Shown: positions 51,642 to 59,543 of the stretch, piece by piece
Numbering within the stretch: position 1 is the stretch's first letter
How the letters are laid out: every line of letters begins with the position of its first letter
Notes under the pieces: model-generated
What the model saw: the letters and a program-made list of their open reading frames with translations, nothing else
What the model was told of the DNA's origin: nothing
Database searches by the model: none
Assembly: GCF_014635205.1 (NCBI RefSeq)
Contig: NZ_BMCN01000001.1
Coordinates: forward strand, 1,054,001 to 1,118,000
Direction: 5' to 3'
DNA from: Jeotgalicoccus aerolatus
GTDB lineage: Bacteria; Bacillota; Bacilli; Staphylococcales; Salinicoccaceae
DNA: 64,000 nt
Translations under genes and position numbers: made by a program

Positions 51642-51669
51642 TTTACAAAATAAACTTTTGTGTTATATT
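51642..51669 (+). promoter_or_regulatory. Promoter of the small-ORF/RsgA-like/ABC unit
   Basis: TTTACA (51642-51647) and TATATT (51664-51669) are 16 bases apart, with start predicted near 51676, immediately before the ribosome site of the 32-codon ORF. Confidence 0.6.
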
Positions 51670-51698
51670 AGTATTAAGATTTGAGAGGAGGGGTTACT

Positions 51699-51797
51699 AT
51701 GACTTATCTAAAACATAATGAGAAATTTATAGTACCCAATCACTCCGTAAATATCGACGTGCATTTAGATCCAGAATGTATATTTCTGTTTATTTAA
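51699..51797 (+). CDS. 32-residue small ORF: leader peptide or peptide precursor
   Basis: A very strong ribosome site (GAGGAGGGG) 5 bases upstream and a good promoter precede this 32-codon frame. It begins MTYLKHNEKF and ends LDPECIFLFI. The peptide is polar at first and hydrophobic at the end with a single cysteine. It ends 64 bases before a 21-bp terminator hairpin that precedes an RsgA-like GTPase and an ABC exporter gene. It may be a regulatory leader whose translation controls the terminator, or a small secreted peptide exported by the adjacent transporter. The frame is well supported as expressed; the role is inference. Confidence 0.65.
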   Translation: MTYLKHNEKFIVPNHSVNIDVHLDPECIFLFI

Positions 51798-51861
51798 GTA
51801 AGGCGTCTTAATAATATTTATAAAATACATTTAATATACCAGTTTGTTATTAAATATATTT

Positions 51862-51919
51862 AAAGGCATTCCTTAAGATTTGGGTAATACTAACTCAAAT
51901 TTTAAGGAATGCCTTTTTC
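51862..51919 (+). terminator. Strong terminator/attenuator before the RsgA-like gene
   Basis: A 21-bp stem with only one G-U pair (51862-51882 with 51895-51915, opening AAAGGCATTCCTTAA) has a 12-base loop and is followed by TTTTTCT. It stands 45 bases before the RsgA-like start codon, so the downstream genes depend on read-through or on an unseen second promoter. Confidence 0.88.
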
Positions 51920-51963
51920 TATTGATTATGTATAAAAATAACAGAAGTTAAGGGGATTATTTT

Positions 51964-52941
51964 ATGTATGGAATAAATAACTATAAAAATGAGCTAAATA
52001 TTGCAGAGGAAGTAAACATAGGAAGAGTAATTGAAAAAACAAACTATATATATACTATTGCTGACAGTAATTATGAATTTAAAAAAGCTGAAACAGTGAG
52101 TAATTTAAAAAGTAATGAAGTGTTTGTCGGAGATTTTGTAGAATATACACTATTTGATGACTATAATCTGATCACATCTGTAAAACCCAGATTAAATTCA
52201 GTTACTAAAAAGGCAAGCTACGCTGCTAAGAGTTTTCATGAAGCAGAGAATGAACAACTGCTTGCTGCAAATGTTGACCAGCTATTCGTTTTGATTGCAG
52301 CTGATCAAAGATTTACATTATCAAAATTTGAACGATATGTATTTACTTTTCAGCAAGACAATATTGATATGCACGTTCTTATATCCAAAGGTGATTTCGA
52401 AGACTTGGCTGAGGATATAAAACAAAAAATACTGTCTGTATATCCAAATTTTAAAGTAACTGTGTTCTCGAATTTACGTGAAGAGTCGTTAATAGATATT
52501 AAAAAATTATTCTTAAAAGATAAGACTTCTCTGTTAATCGGGGCTTCAGGAGCCGGTAAATCCACTCTTATAAATAATTTATTAAATGATTATAAAATGA
52601 ATACTAATGAAGTTCGTATTGATGGTAAGGGGAAACATACTACCACTACTACAAAAATGTTTTACTCAGATAATCTCAAATCATACATTATCGATTCACC
52701 CGGATTTAAAACAATCAGTACTACTAGAGATATTGATAAAAGTGTATTGTTTGAAGATATTCAGAAGCTGTCATTAGATTGTAAATTTAACGACTGTACA
52801 CATACCCATGAACCTAAATGTGCAGTTTTAAATGCCATAGAAAACGGAGAGATGAGCGAAGCATATTATAAAAGATATAAGGAAAATTTAAGAGTAGCCA
52901 AAGGACAGTTACGCCATGAACAAAGAAAAAAAGTTAAATAA
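51964..52941 (+). CDS. RsgA-like circularly permuted GTPase (paralogue of the 30S assembly factor)
   Basis: This 325-residue protein has an N-terminal OB-like domain (about 15-80) and a circularly permuted GTPase in the order G4 (SKGD, 141-144; Asn replaced by Ser), G1 (GASGAGKS, 193-200), a GKGKHTTTTT stretch (221-230) and G3 (DSPG, 244-247). A C-terminal zinc knuckle matches RsgA exactly: C273, C278, H280 and C286 (CKFNDCTHTHEPKCAV). RsgA acts on the small ribosomal subunit. It is longer than housekeeping RsgA and is coupled to an ABC exporter, so it is probably a specialised ribosome-binding paralogue. Confidence 0.9.
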   Translation: MYGINNYKNELNIAEEVNIGRVIEKTNYIYTIADSNYEFKKAETVSNLKSNEVFVGDFVEYTLFDDYNLITSVKPRLNSVTKKASYAAKSFHEAENEQLLAANVDQLFVLIAADQRFTLSKFERYVFTFQQDNIDMHVLISKGDFEDLAEDIKQKILSVYPNFKVTVFSNLREESLIDIKKLFLKDKTSLLIGASGAGKSTLINNLLNDYKMNTNEVRIDGKGKHTTTTTKMFYSDNLKSYIIDSPGFKTISTTRDIDKSVLFEDIQKLSLDCKFNDCTHTHEPKCAVLNAIENGEMSEAYYKRYKENLRVAKGQLRHEQRKKVK

Positions 52942-54538
52942 GCAGCTAAGTTTAAGGACGTATTTAAAGAGAAGCTGGAAACCCAATGTGTTAATGTTTT
53001 TCATAATTATACTTGGCTCTCTGTGCTTAACTTTATGGGGATTATCCAGTGCAAATGCTCTCACGGCTTTAGCAGATTATAATATTAAGGGATTCTTTAA
53101 ATGGATACTAATAATGGGAGTCATTTTCTTATTTTGGGTTGCACAAATTTATCTGGAAACATGGCAATTTTCTGCAACTGTTCAGCAAATGAATATAGAG
53201 ATGCGGAAAGATATAAGTAAAAATGTTTCGGATTTAGATTATGAAACATTTTTCAAGAATGAAAGCGGCACATATGTTTCCTGGATGATTAATGATGTAG
53301 GTACAATCAACGAATATGGATATGCTAACTTATCGATGGTTACCTCTCAGGTATTCAATATAATGTTCAGCAGCATTGCCCTGCTTTCTTTCCACTACAC
53401 TTTAAATATCTCTGTTATATTACTTGCAGTGATTATGCTGATAGTACCAAATCTATTTAAAAGAAGATTAAATAATCAAATGCTCAGTGTAACAAGTGTA
53501 AATGAAAAAATGACCACTAAACTAACTGACTTAATGAATGGTTTCAGTACAATACTATCACTAAACTTAAAAGATTATATTATAAATAACACTGTTAGAG
53601 AATCACAGAAAGTAGCTAAAGAAAAAGTCGCTTATGCAAAGTATTCCGGAGTAATGTCAGCAACTACTAACGGTGTAAGTTTAATTAGTCAGGTACTTAT
53701 TATTAGTCTGGCAGGCTACTTATTCTTTAAAAATATAGTGCCCATTGGTACTTTGACTGCAGCACAATATTTTTCAGCAACTATCTTCTCCAGTTTGACA
53801 GGTCTAAGCGCAAATCTTGTTGAGTTTAAAACAACTTCTCCGATTTTCGAAAAATTTAATGTGAAAAATAAGTTATCGAAGAACACGAATAGTTCTTATC
53901 AATTTAAAAGATGCATTGAAATGAAAAATATACAGTTCGCATATGACGATGTCCCCATTTTAAAAGATTTTTCATTAACGGTTCATAAGGGAGGAAAATA
54001 CGCTATTATTGGTGAATCAGGATCTGGAAAAAGTTCTATTTTAAATTTATTGATTGGGTACTTAACTGAATATCAAGGAAGTATTCAAATGGATGGTATA
54101 GATTATGATGACATTAAACCAGAAGCTTTGCGAGATAACTTTACCTATATAAGTCAGCAGCCACATATCTTCAGTGGATCTGTTAAAGAAAATATAACGT
54201 TAGGTGTGGAATATTCTCAAGAAGAGATTAATCAAGTTTTAGAATTTACGGGCCTGACTAACTGGATAAAGTCATTACCTGCTCAGGAAGATACCTACAT
54301 TTCTTATAATAGTCAAAATATTTCGGGAGGACAAAAGCAGAGAATCGCACTCGCCAGAGGGATAATAAGAGGACGGGAAATCATACTGCTTGATGAGGCG
54401 ACTTCAGCTATAGACAAAAGCTCATCAGTTGAAATAGAAAGAAGGCTGGTAAGAAGTAATTATACTGTAGTAATGATTACACACCGGCTAAATGATGTGA
54501 TAAGTAAAGAACTTGATTATATATATCAGATAAAATAA
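52916..54538 (+). CDS. ABC exporter (fused permease-ATPase half-transporter)
   Basis: This 540-residue protein has six membrane spans (about 25-300) and an ATPase domain with Walker A GESGSGKS (366-373), Q-loop ISQQPH, signature ISGGQKQR, Walker B with catalytic glutamate LLDEATSAID (E494) and H-loop ITHRL. There is no N-terminal C39 peptidase. It begins 26 bases inside the RsgA-like gene, a translational coupling. It probably works as a homodimer exporting a drug or a peptide. The region is more AT-rich than the chromosomal core, suggesting acquisition. Confidence 0.9.
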   Translation: MNKEKKLNKQLSLRTYLKRSWKPNVLMFFIIILGSLCLTLWGLSSANALTALADYNIKGFFKWILIMGVIFLFWVAQIYLETWQFSATVQQMNIEMRKDISKNVSDLDYETFFKNESGTYVSWMINDVGTINEYGYANLSMVTSQVFNIMFSSIALLSFHYTLNISVILLAVIMLIVPNLFKRRLNNQMLSVTSVNEKMTTKLTDLMNGFSTILSLNLKDYIINNTVRESQKVAKEKVAYAKYSGVMSATTNGVSLISQVLIISLAGYLFFKNIVPIGTLTAAQYFSATIFSSLTGLSANLVEFKTTSPIFEKFNVKNKLSKNTNSSYQFKRCIEMKNIQFAYDDVPILKDFSLTVHKGGKYAIIGESGSGKSSILNLLIGYLTEYQGSIQMDGIDYDDIKPEALRDNFTYISQQPHIFSGSVKENITLGVEYSQEEINQVLEFTGLTNWIKSLPAQEDTYISYNSQNISGGQKQRIALARGIIRGREIILLDEATSAIDKSSSVEIERRLVRSNYTVVMITHRLNDVISKELDYIYQIK

Positions 54539-54555
54539 ATTATAATAGTTATGCT

Positions 54556-54593
54556 TAATAAAGCCTGTAGAAATTTATCTACAGGCTTTATTA
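54556..54593. terminator. Bidirectional terminator between the ABC exporter and nucleoside hydrolase genes
   Basis: TAATAAAGCCTGTAGA and TCTACAGGCTTTATTA form a perfect 16-bp stem with loop AATTTA, between convergent genes. Confidence 0.88.
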
Positions 54594-54623
54594 TAATCAC
54601 ATATCATTAATCTAATCTGGCTA

Positions 54624-55568
54624 TTAATCTATTGCTTTCAACACTTCATACAAATGTTCTTTGAATAAATCCCTATCCACTTTTTCACACACTCTGACAT
54701 TAGGCTCTTTACCTAACCGGCCATTGATATCAACTAAACTGTAGCCGCGCGTCAGTTCTCCCTTTGTTTCAACATCAACATAATATTTATTAGACTTCTC
54801 CATAATCCTTTCATCAGCTGCAATTGCAACCAGCAGCGTATCAGGATGCGTCGTTCCATTCAGTTTATGTACTTCTTTATTAAATTTCTTCACTACTTTG
54901 TTCACGTCTTTAAAGAACTGTGAACCTGCGGTACCAAAACTTTCAATCTCAGTATGCTCTTCATCGAACATCAGAGAATAATCCGTGCACATATCCCAGC
55001 CGACCATAGTCATTTCAATCCCTGACTGCAGCACTAATTTAGCAGCTTCGGGATCAACGTAAAAATTATACTCAGCAGCGGGCACTATATTGCCGAGCGC
55101 ATTATTCGTTCCGCCCATAATATAAAGATGTTCGATTTTATCCGTGATACTTGGATCTTTTTTAATCGCCATAGCAATGTTAGTCAAAGGCGCAATCGCG
55201 AGAAGCGAAACTTCACCTGGATTTTCGTTAATCGTATCGATGATAAAATCTATCGCATGCGTCGATTCAGCAGAACGCTCAGGTTTGGGGAAGAAAGAAT
55301 CACCCATACCATCGCTGCCATGAACATCCTCAACAGTTGTATGTTCCTGTTCAGTATTATCGAAGATTGGGCTACTGTATCCCGGATAAACAGGGATATC
55401 AGTTCTACCAGCAACTTGAGTCGTATATAACGCATTATCAATCTGCTGATTAAAATCAACGTTACCGCCGGTAATAGTAATACCCAGGACGTCGAGATTG
55501 TGTAGAGCAGTTAGAATTGCTATCGTGTCATCTCCTGCAGTGTCAGTGTCTATGATTACTTTTTTCAT
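54624..55568 (-). CDS. Nucleoside hydrolase (IunH/RihA-like)
   Basis: This 314-residue enzyme cleaves the N-glycosidic bond of ribonucleosides. The calcium-binding motif DTDTAGDD (7-14) opens the protein; GGNVDF, LYIMGGTNN and AEYNFYVDPEAA (with catalytic Asn/Asp residues) follow, and the C-terminal HPDTLLVAIAADERIM includes the active-site histidine region. A fragment of a second, related gene lies at 60745-60848. AAGGAGA precedes the ATG. Confidence 0.93.
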   Translation of the reverse strand: MKKVIIDTDTAGDDTIAILTALHNLDVLGITITGGNVDFNQQIDNALYTTQVAGRTDIPVYPGYSSPIFDNTEQEHTTVEDVHGSDGMGDSFFPKPERSAESTHAIDFIIDTINENPGEVSLLAIAPLTNIAMAIKKDPSITDKIEHLYIMGGTNNALGNIVPAAEYNFYVDPEAAKLVLQSGIEMTMVGWDMCTDYSLMFDEEHTEIESFGTAGSQFFKDVNKVVKKFNKEVHKLNGTTHPDTLLVAIAADERIMEKSNKYYVDVETKGELTRGYSLVDINGRLGKEPNVRVCEKVDRDLFKEHLYEVLKAID

Positions 55569-55630
55569 TATGTTCTCCTTGATAATTATCTTTATTCTAA
55601 TTATTTGAATAATATAACAATTAGTTTAGA

Positions 55631-55659
55631 TAACCTCTAAAAAGACTTTAGTGAGGTTA
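55631..55659 (-). other. Hairpin upstream of the nucleoside hydrolase gene
   Basis: TAACCTC (55631-55637) and GAGGTTA (55653-55659) form a dyad that extends inwards through TAAA/TTTA. It lies 63 bases before the start codon at 55568 and could be an operator or leader element. The rest of the 290-bp gap is AT-rich and shows no gene. Confidence 0.35.
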
Positions 55660-55804
55660 AGATAATTAGAGTATACTTTAATTATTTTAATTTTTGTTCT
55701 TCTTTTTCTTTGTATAAACCATTATATGATTAGAAAAACTAAATTTTATAAATGAGTTCTCATTGAGTACTAGACACATATAATCTTCGAGTGGATAATA
55801 TTTT

Positions 55805-55835
55805 AAAAATAGAGACTAGCAAAAACTAGTCCCTA
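55805..55835 (-). terminator. Terminator of the repeat-bearing membrane protein gene
   Basis: On the minus strand TAGGGACTAG and CTAGTCTCTA (one G-U) pair around TTTTTG, followed by TTTTTAAAA. Confidence 0.85.
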
Positions 55836-55861
55836 TAACAAGGTAATTTTTAAATTATGAA

Positions 55862-56713
55862 TCACTTGCTCATAGCCGGATGTTCATACCAATTTAATGC
55901 GATGTTAGGTATATTATCCATTACTGTATACTTATTGTCAGGATTAATATTTTCCAAGATTGTGCTATCATAATTCCCTCTCATTACCACTGATAGCTCT
56001 TCGTTACCATATTGATCAATCAATGGTAATTGAGCCATTAACGTAATATCTATAAATTCATAATCTAATTCTTTAAGACTAAATAAAATATTCGACATGT
56101 TTTCATATATACCACTCTTCACCATATTCAAGGTCAAATTATCACGTCCTTCAAAAGTTACAGATACTATAGCCTCTGTGCCATCCGTAGTAATGATAAG
56201 ATCATTTATAACTGCTCTCGGATTATCTCGGACAGCTTCTTCAATTTCTTGTTCTGGTGTCAATTCTTTTTCAGCTTCTTCTTTCTCACGCTGTTCTTCT
56301 GCTGCTTTTTCAGCTTCTTCTTTCTCACGCTGTTCTTCTGCTGCCTTTTCAGCTTCTTCTTTCTCACGCTGTTCTTCTGCTGCCTTTTCAGCTTCTTCTT
56401 TCTCACGCTGTTCTTCTGCTGCCTTTTCAGCTTCTGTGTGTTGATCTTTACTCTCTACTTCGTCCATTGCCGCTTCATCATTTGATTCAACCTCATCTGT
56501 TTTACTAACCGGTTCATTTTCTGTTGGTGTAATCACCATATTCAATAATACAAGTACTCCAAAAAAACTAGTAATAATATATTTAGGTTTTTGTCCCCAA
56601 TCAGAGTATCTCCACATTAAATAAATACCAACTGGAAAAAAGATAATTAATAACAAAACAATAAACCAATTCTTTTCCTTATTACTGTGCCAAAAACTAA
56701 TGAGTTTGTTCAT
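55862..56713 (-). CDS. Membrane protein with Glu/Lys-rich tandem repeats, unknown function
   Basis: This 283-residue protein has two membrane spans (about 17-34 and 46-62), then an acidic region and four exact copies of the 13-residue repeat EAEKAAEEQREKE (about 94-145), predicted to form a long charged helix. A strand-rich C-terminal domain (about 150-283) follows, with RAVINDLIITTDGTEAIVSV and a second half that resembles a small extracytoplasmic binding domain. Topology would place the helix and the C-terminal domain on one side of the membrane. The DNA repeat period is 39 bp, which keeps the frame. No family was recognised. Confidence 0.75.
   Translation of the reverse strand: MNKLISFWHSNKEKNWFIVLLLIIFFPVGIYLMWRYSDWGQKPKYIITSFFGVLVLLNMVITPTENEPVSKTDEVESNDEAAMDEVESKDQHTEAEKAAEEQREKEEAEKAAEEQREKEEAEKAAEEQREKEEAEKAAEEQREKEEAEKELTPEQEIEEAVRDNPRAVINDLIITTDGTEAIVSVTFEGRDNLTLNMVKSGIYENMSNILFSLKELDYEFIDITLMAQLPLIDQYGNEELSVVMRGNYDSTILENINPDNKYTVMDNIPNIALNWYEHPAMSK
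56279..56434 (-). repeat. Four 39-bp in-frame repeats within the membrane protein gene
   Basis: Codons 94-145 are four tandem 39-bp units encoding EAEKAAEEQREKE. The units are almost identical at the DNA level (one GCT/GCC-type change), which points to recent slippage or unequal recombination. Confidence 0.9.
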
Positions 56714-56936
56714 CTTCCTGACCGCTCTCTTTCTTTAAATTTTATTAAAGCAAATAGTTACAAAAATATCTTTAGTTTTATTTTGTAACTTAACACCTAT
56801 ATTATACCACTAAGTTAATCTCATTTTTGTATAATTTATATCTTTATCATAAAATTTTCCATTTGATAAATTTAAATCTAAAATAATAATGTTTAGATAA
56901 GTTATAATAGACTCAAATCACTCAAGGAGCTTATAT

Positions 56937-58589
56937 ATGGAAGAGAAAAATGTAGAAATTTCAACTTATGAATTTAATAAGAATTCAATTTCAGATTTAA
57001 GCAGCGCAAAGTTTAATAACTACCCTGTTGTTTACATACTTCATAATGATAAAAAGAAATCCAGTGCCTATATAGGTGAGACTGTGCAAATCAGAAACAG
57101 ATTAAACAGCCACATTAAAGATCCTGTTAAAAGTAAGTTGGAGAAAGCTGTAATTGTATCTCACGACCTCTTCAACCAATCAGCAACATACAACATTGAG
57201 ACTAACTTAATTAACTTCTTTATAGCAGATCAAAAGTATCAAATTTTAAACAAGAGTCAAATTACTTCTGCTGTAACTCATAATTACTATGACAAACCTA
57301 AATATAATCATGATATTTTTAAAGAACTGTGGGAAAAACTCAGAGAAGATAAGCTTGTTGATGGTACTTTAGAATATCTGCAAAACAAAGATATATTTAA
57401 ATTATCGCCTTATAAAGAGTTATCAGAATCTCAAATCGAATTAAAAGAAAATATTCTGGATTTCTGTAAAAGAAATATTAAATCTGACAAACCATCTGTT
57501 TATTTTATTAAGGGTGAAGCTGGTACTGGAAAAAGTGTTGTTTTAAGCTCAACTTTCAATGCCATACAAGATTTGTCTTATACAAAAGACTCGAATGATT
57601 TACAAGGGACGGAGAATTATCTTTTAGTTAATCACGAAGAAATGATAAAAACATACAAGGCTATTTCAGACAGTCTGCCAAACCTGAAAAAGAAAAATTT
57701 TATGAAACCAACATCTTTTATTACAGCTTCAAACAATGAAAAAATTAACCCTGATATTACATTGATAGATGAAGCTCATCTCCTGCTTTCTAGTGAAGAT
57801 GCATTTAACGGATTTAAGGGCGTAAATCATTTAAATGACATCATTCATAACAGTAAAGTCACAATTATAGTCTTTGATGAAAAACAGTTCCTAAAGCTTA
57901 AAAGTTATTGGACTGAAGAGTTATTTAATGAGATTACTCAGGATGCTAACGTTGAAACATTTGAACTGACAGATCAATTCAGAATCCAGGCTGATACATC
58001 TGTAGTTGACTGGATAGATAATTTTGTCGCACGTAAGGTAACATCAATCCCTAAATCTACCGGTGACTATGAACTCAAAATATTTGATGATGCTGGTAAA
58101 ATGTTTGAAGCTATTGATGCAAAAAACGATAAACATAAACTTTCCAGAATCGTAGCCACCTTTGACTATGAGCATAAAAAAGATGGCGGGGATTACTATG
58201 TAGAAGAAATCGGCTTCAAAGGTTTGTGGAATACCACTAACGACAGTAGAACTTGGGCAGAACGACGTGAAACAATTAAAGAAGTTGGATCTATCTATAC
58301 AGTCCAAGGCTTTGACTTAAATTATGTCGGTGTCATACTCGGGCCTTCTGTTTCATATAATGAAATGACTGAGCAGCTTGAAATTATTTCAAAAAACTAT
58401 AAAGATAAAGGTGCATTTCAGGATTTCAAAAATAAATCAGTTGAATATATTGTTGAAGATACTAAAGAACAAATTATATTAAACTCCATTAACGTACTGA
58501 TGAAACGCGGAGTAAAAGGTTTATATATCTATGCCAGCGATGACAAACTGCGCAAAGCTTTAAATAAAGCAAAACGAGGTGAACTGTAA
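56937..58589 (+). CDS. GIY-YIG nuclease fused to a DUF2075 (Schlafen-type) helicase
   Basis: This 550-residue protein joins an N-terminal GIY-YIG endonuclease domain (about 28-100: VVYIL, AYIGET, R53, H59, E88) and a C-terminal superfamily 1-like DUF2075 ATPase. The ATPase has Walker A GEAGTGKS (193-200), DEAH (278-281), FDEKQF, ELTDQFR and YTVQGFDLNYVGVILGP. DUF2075 is related to the helicase part of Schlafen proteins. A nuclease plus helicase points to action on DNA or RNA, plausibly phage defence. It ends TAATG, sharing one base with the next start codon. AAGGAGC lies before the ATG. Confidence 0.9.
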   Translation: MEEKNVEISTYEFNKNSISDLSSAKFNNYPVVYILHNDKKKSSAYIGETVQIRNRLNSHIKDPVKSKLEKAVIVSHDLFNQSATYNIETNLINFFIADQKYQILNKSQITSAVTHNYYDKPKYNHDIFKELWEKLREDKLVDGTLEYLQNKDIFKLSPYKELSESQIELKENILDFCKRNIKSDKPSVYFIKGEAGTGKSVVLSSTFNAIQDLSYTKDSNDLQGTENYLLVNHEEMIKTYKAISDSLPNLKKKNFMKPTSFITASNNEKINPDITLIDEAHLLLSSEDAFNGFKGVNHLNDIIHNSKVTIIVFDEKQFLKLKSYWTEELFNEITQDANVETFELTDQFRIQADTSVVDWIDNFVARKVTSIPKSTGDYELKIFDDAGKMFEAIDAKNDKHKLSRIVATFDYEHKKDGGDYYVEEIGFKGLWNTTNDSRTWAERRETIKEVGSIYTVQGFDLNYVGVILGPSVSYNEMTEQLEIISKNYKDKGAFQDFKNKSVEYIVEDTKEQIILNSINVLMKRGVKGLYIYASDDKLRKALNKAKRGEL

Positions 58590-58888
58590 TGAAAGACCTG
58601 ACAGAAAAGATTAATGAATTCAGGGATGAACGTAACTGGAGACAGTTTCATAACTCAAAAGATTTAGCACTATCCTTGTCATTAGAAGCATCCGAACTGC
58701 TGGAAAACTTTCAATGGGTTTCTGCAGAAGAAGGTGCGAAGAAAAACAGGGAGAACATTAAAGATGAACTTGCCGACGTATTCATTTACGGTTTAATGAT
58801 GGCAGACGACTTAGACATCGATATGAATGAAGCTATATTAAATAAACTTAAAAAGAACGCAGAGAAATATCCAAGTAAAAAACAGTAA
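58589..58888 (+). CDS. MazG-like nucleotide pyrophosphohydrolase
   Basis: This 99-residue all-alpha protein of the MazG/dCTPase-like family has the metal-binding pattern SLEASELLENFQW (E-x-x-E) and KDELADVFIYGLMMAD (E-x-x-D). It hydrolyses nucleoside triphosphates to monophosphates. Its start codon overlaps the stop of the GIY-YIG/DUF2075 gene (TAATG), so the two proteins are made together and probably act in one system, for example by depleting or cleaning nucleotides while the helicase-nuclease acts. Confidence 0.9.
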   Translation: MKDLTEKINEFRDERNWRQFHNSKDLALSLSLEASELLENFQWVSAEEGAKKNRENIKDELADVFIYGLMMADDLDIDMNEAILNKLKKNAEKYPSKKQ

Positions 58889-58897
58889 TAAATATTT

Positions 58898-58942
58898 AAA
58901 CAAGGAAGGGACTGGAATCATCTCTCTCCTTGTTTATTTTTT
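58898..58942 (+). terminator. Terminator of the GIY-YIG/MazG unit
   Basis: AAACAAGGA (58898-58906) and TCCTTGTTT (58927-58935) pair and are followed by ATTTTTTTA. Confidence 0.8.
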
Positions 58943-58958
58943 TATTTCGCCTACACTA

Positions 58959-59378
58959 CTATCTTCTTTTTATAATGATTCCCCCAAAACCGACAATAAC
59001 AATATAAGAAAAGAAGAATATCCATAAATACAGTGTTGGAATTGCATCACTTCCTAAAACTGTATATGCTGCTAAACCAATAAATAATACAGCTATAAAA
59101 ATATGTGATCCATATGCCATGAAGTTAAATACATTTTGAGTTACCCTCTCATCGGTTTCTGGCATATTATCTGTTTTACGTTTTTGTTTTATTAATTCAA
59201 TAATTATTAGAATAATAACTGCTGTTGATCCACCTGCAAACACCTCATATGGAAACTCACCTTGTATAAAATAAACTAGAAGTGTTCCCAGAACGGTTCC
59301 GATAAAAGCACAAGCAATCATGAACAATGTGCTGTACTTTTCTGGAATTAATGCTTTCTTTTCATACTTAGTATTCAT
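58959..59378 (-). CDS. Four-span membrane protein (DUF2178-like) paired with a XRE regulator
   Basis: This 139-residue protein has four hydrophobic segments (about 18-38, 45-62, 87-107 and 113-135) and a central DERVTQN motif typical of small membrane proteins encoded behind XRE regulators. Its ATG overlaps the stop of the regulator as ATGA. The regulator is truncated by an IS element, so normal expression of this protein is probably lost or altered. The family name is tentative. Confidence 0.65.
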   Translation of the reverse strand: MNTKYEKKALIPEKYSTLFMIACAFIGTVLGTLLVYFIQGEFPYEVFAGGSTAVIILIIIELIKQKRKTDNMPETDERVTQNVFNFMAYGSHIFIAVLFIGLAAYTVLGSDAIPTLYLWIFFFSYIVIVGFGGIIIKRR

Positions 59379-59541
59379 TCGTCATCCTCCTTTAAAATAA
59401 ATAACTCCTCTATCGTCACATCGAAATAAGCTATCAGCTTTAGTGCTAACTCCAGACTGGGATTATACTTATTCTTCTCAATTGCGTTGATAGTCTGCCG
59501 TGTTACCTGTAAATCTTCAGCCATTTTAACTTGAGTTGGTG
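59375..59541 (-). pseudogene. XRE-family regulator, N-terminus lost at the IS junction
   Basis: The remaining frame reads TQVKMAEDLQVTRQTINAIE and continues NKYNPSLELALKLIAYF to ILKEDDE and a stop overlapping the next ATG. This is the second half of the helix-turn-helix of YgzD-type Cro/CI regulators, which normally open with about 15 further residues. The missing part is replaced by the end of an IS3-family element. Confidence 0.8.
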
Positions 59542-59543
59542 TG

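Noticed and set aside
51699-51797. The 32-residue small ORF as an agrD-type gene
   Set aside because: The C-terminus resembles an autoinducing peptide, but no agrB, agrC or agrA-like genes lie nearby and the usual acidic C-terminal tail is missing.
56097-56508. Three plus-strand open frames opposite the Glu/Lys repeat region
   Set aside because: They are low-complexity mirror images of the 39-bp repeats in the minus-strand membrane protein gene and lack ribosome sites.
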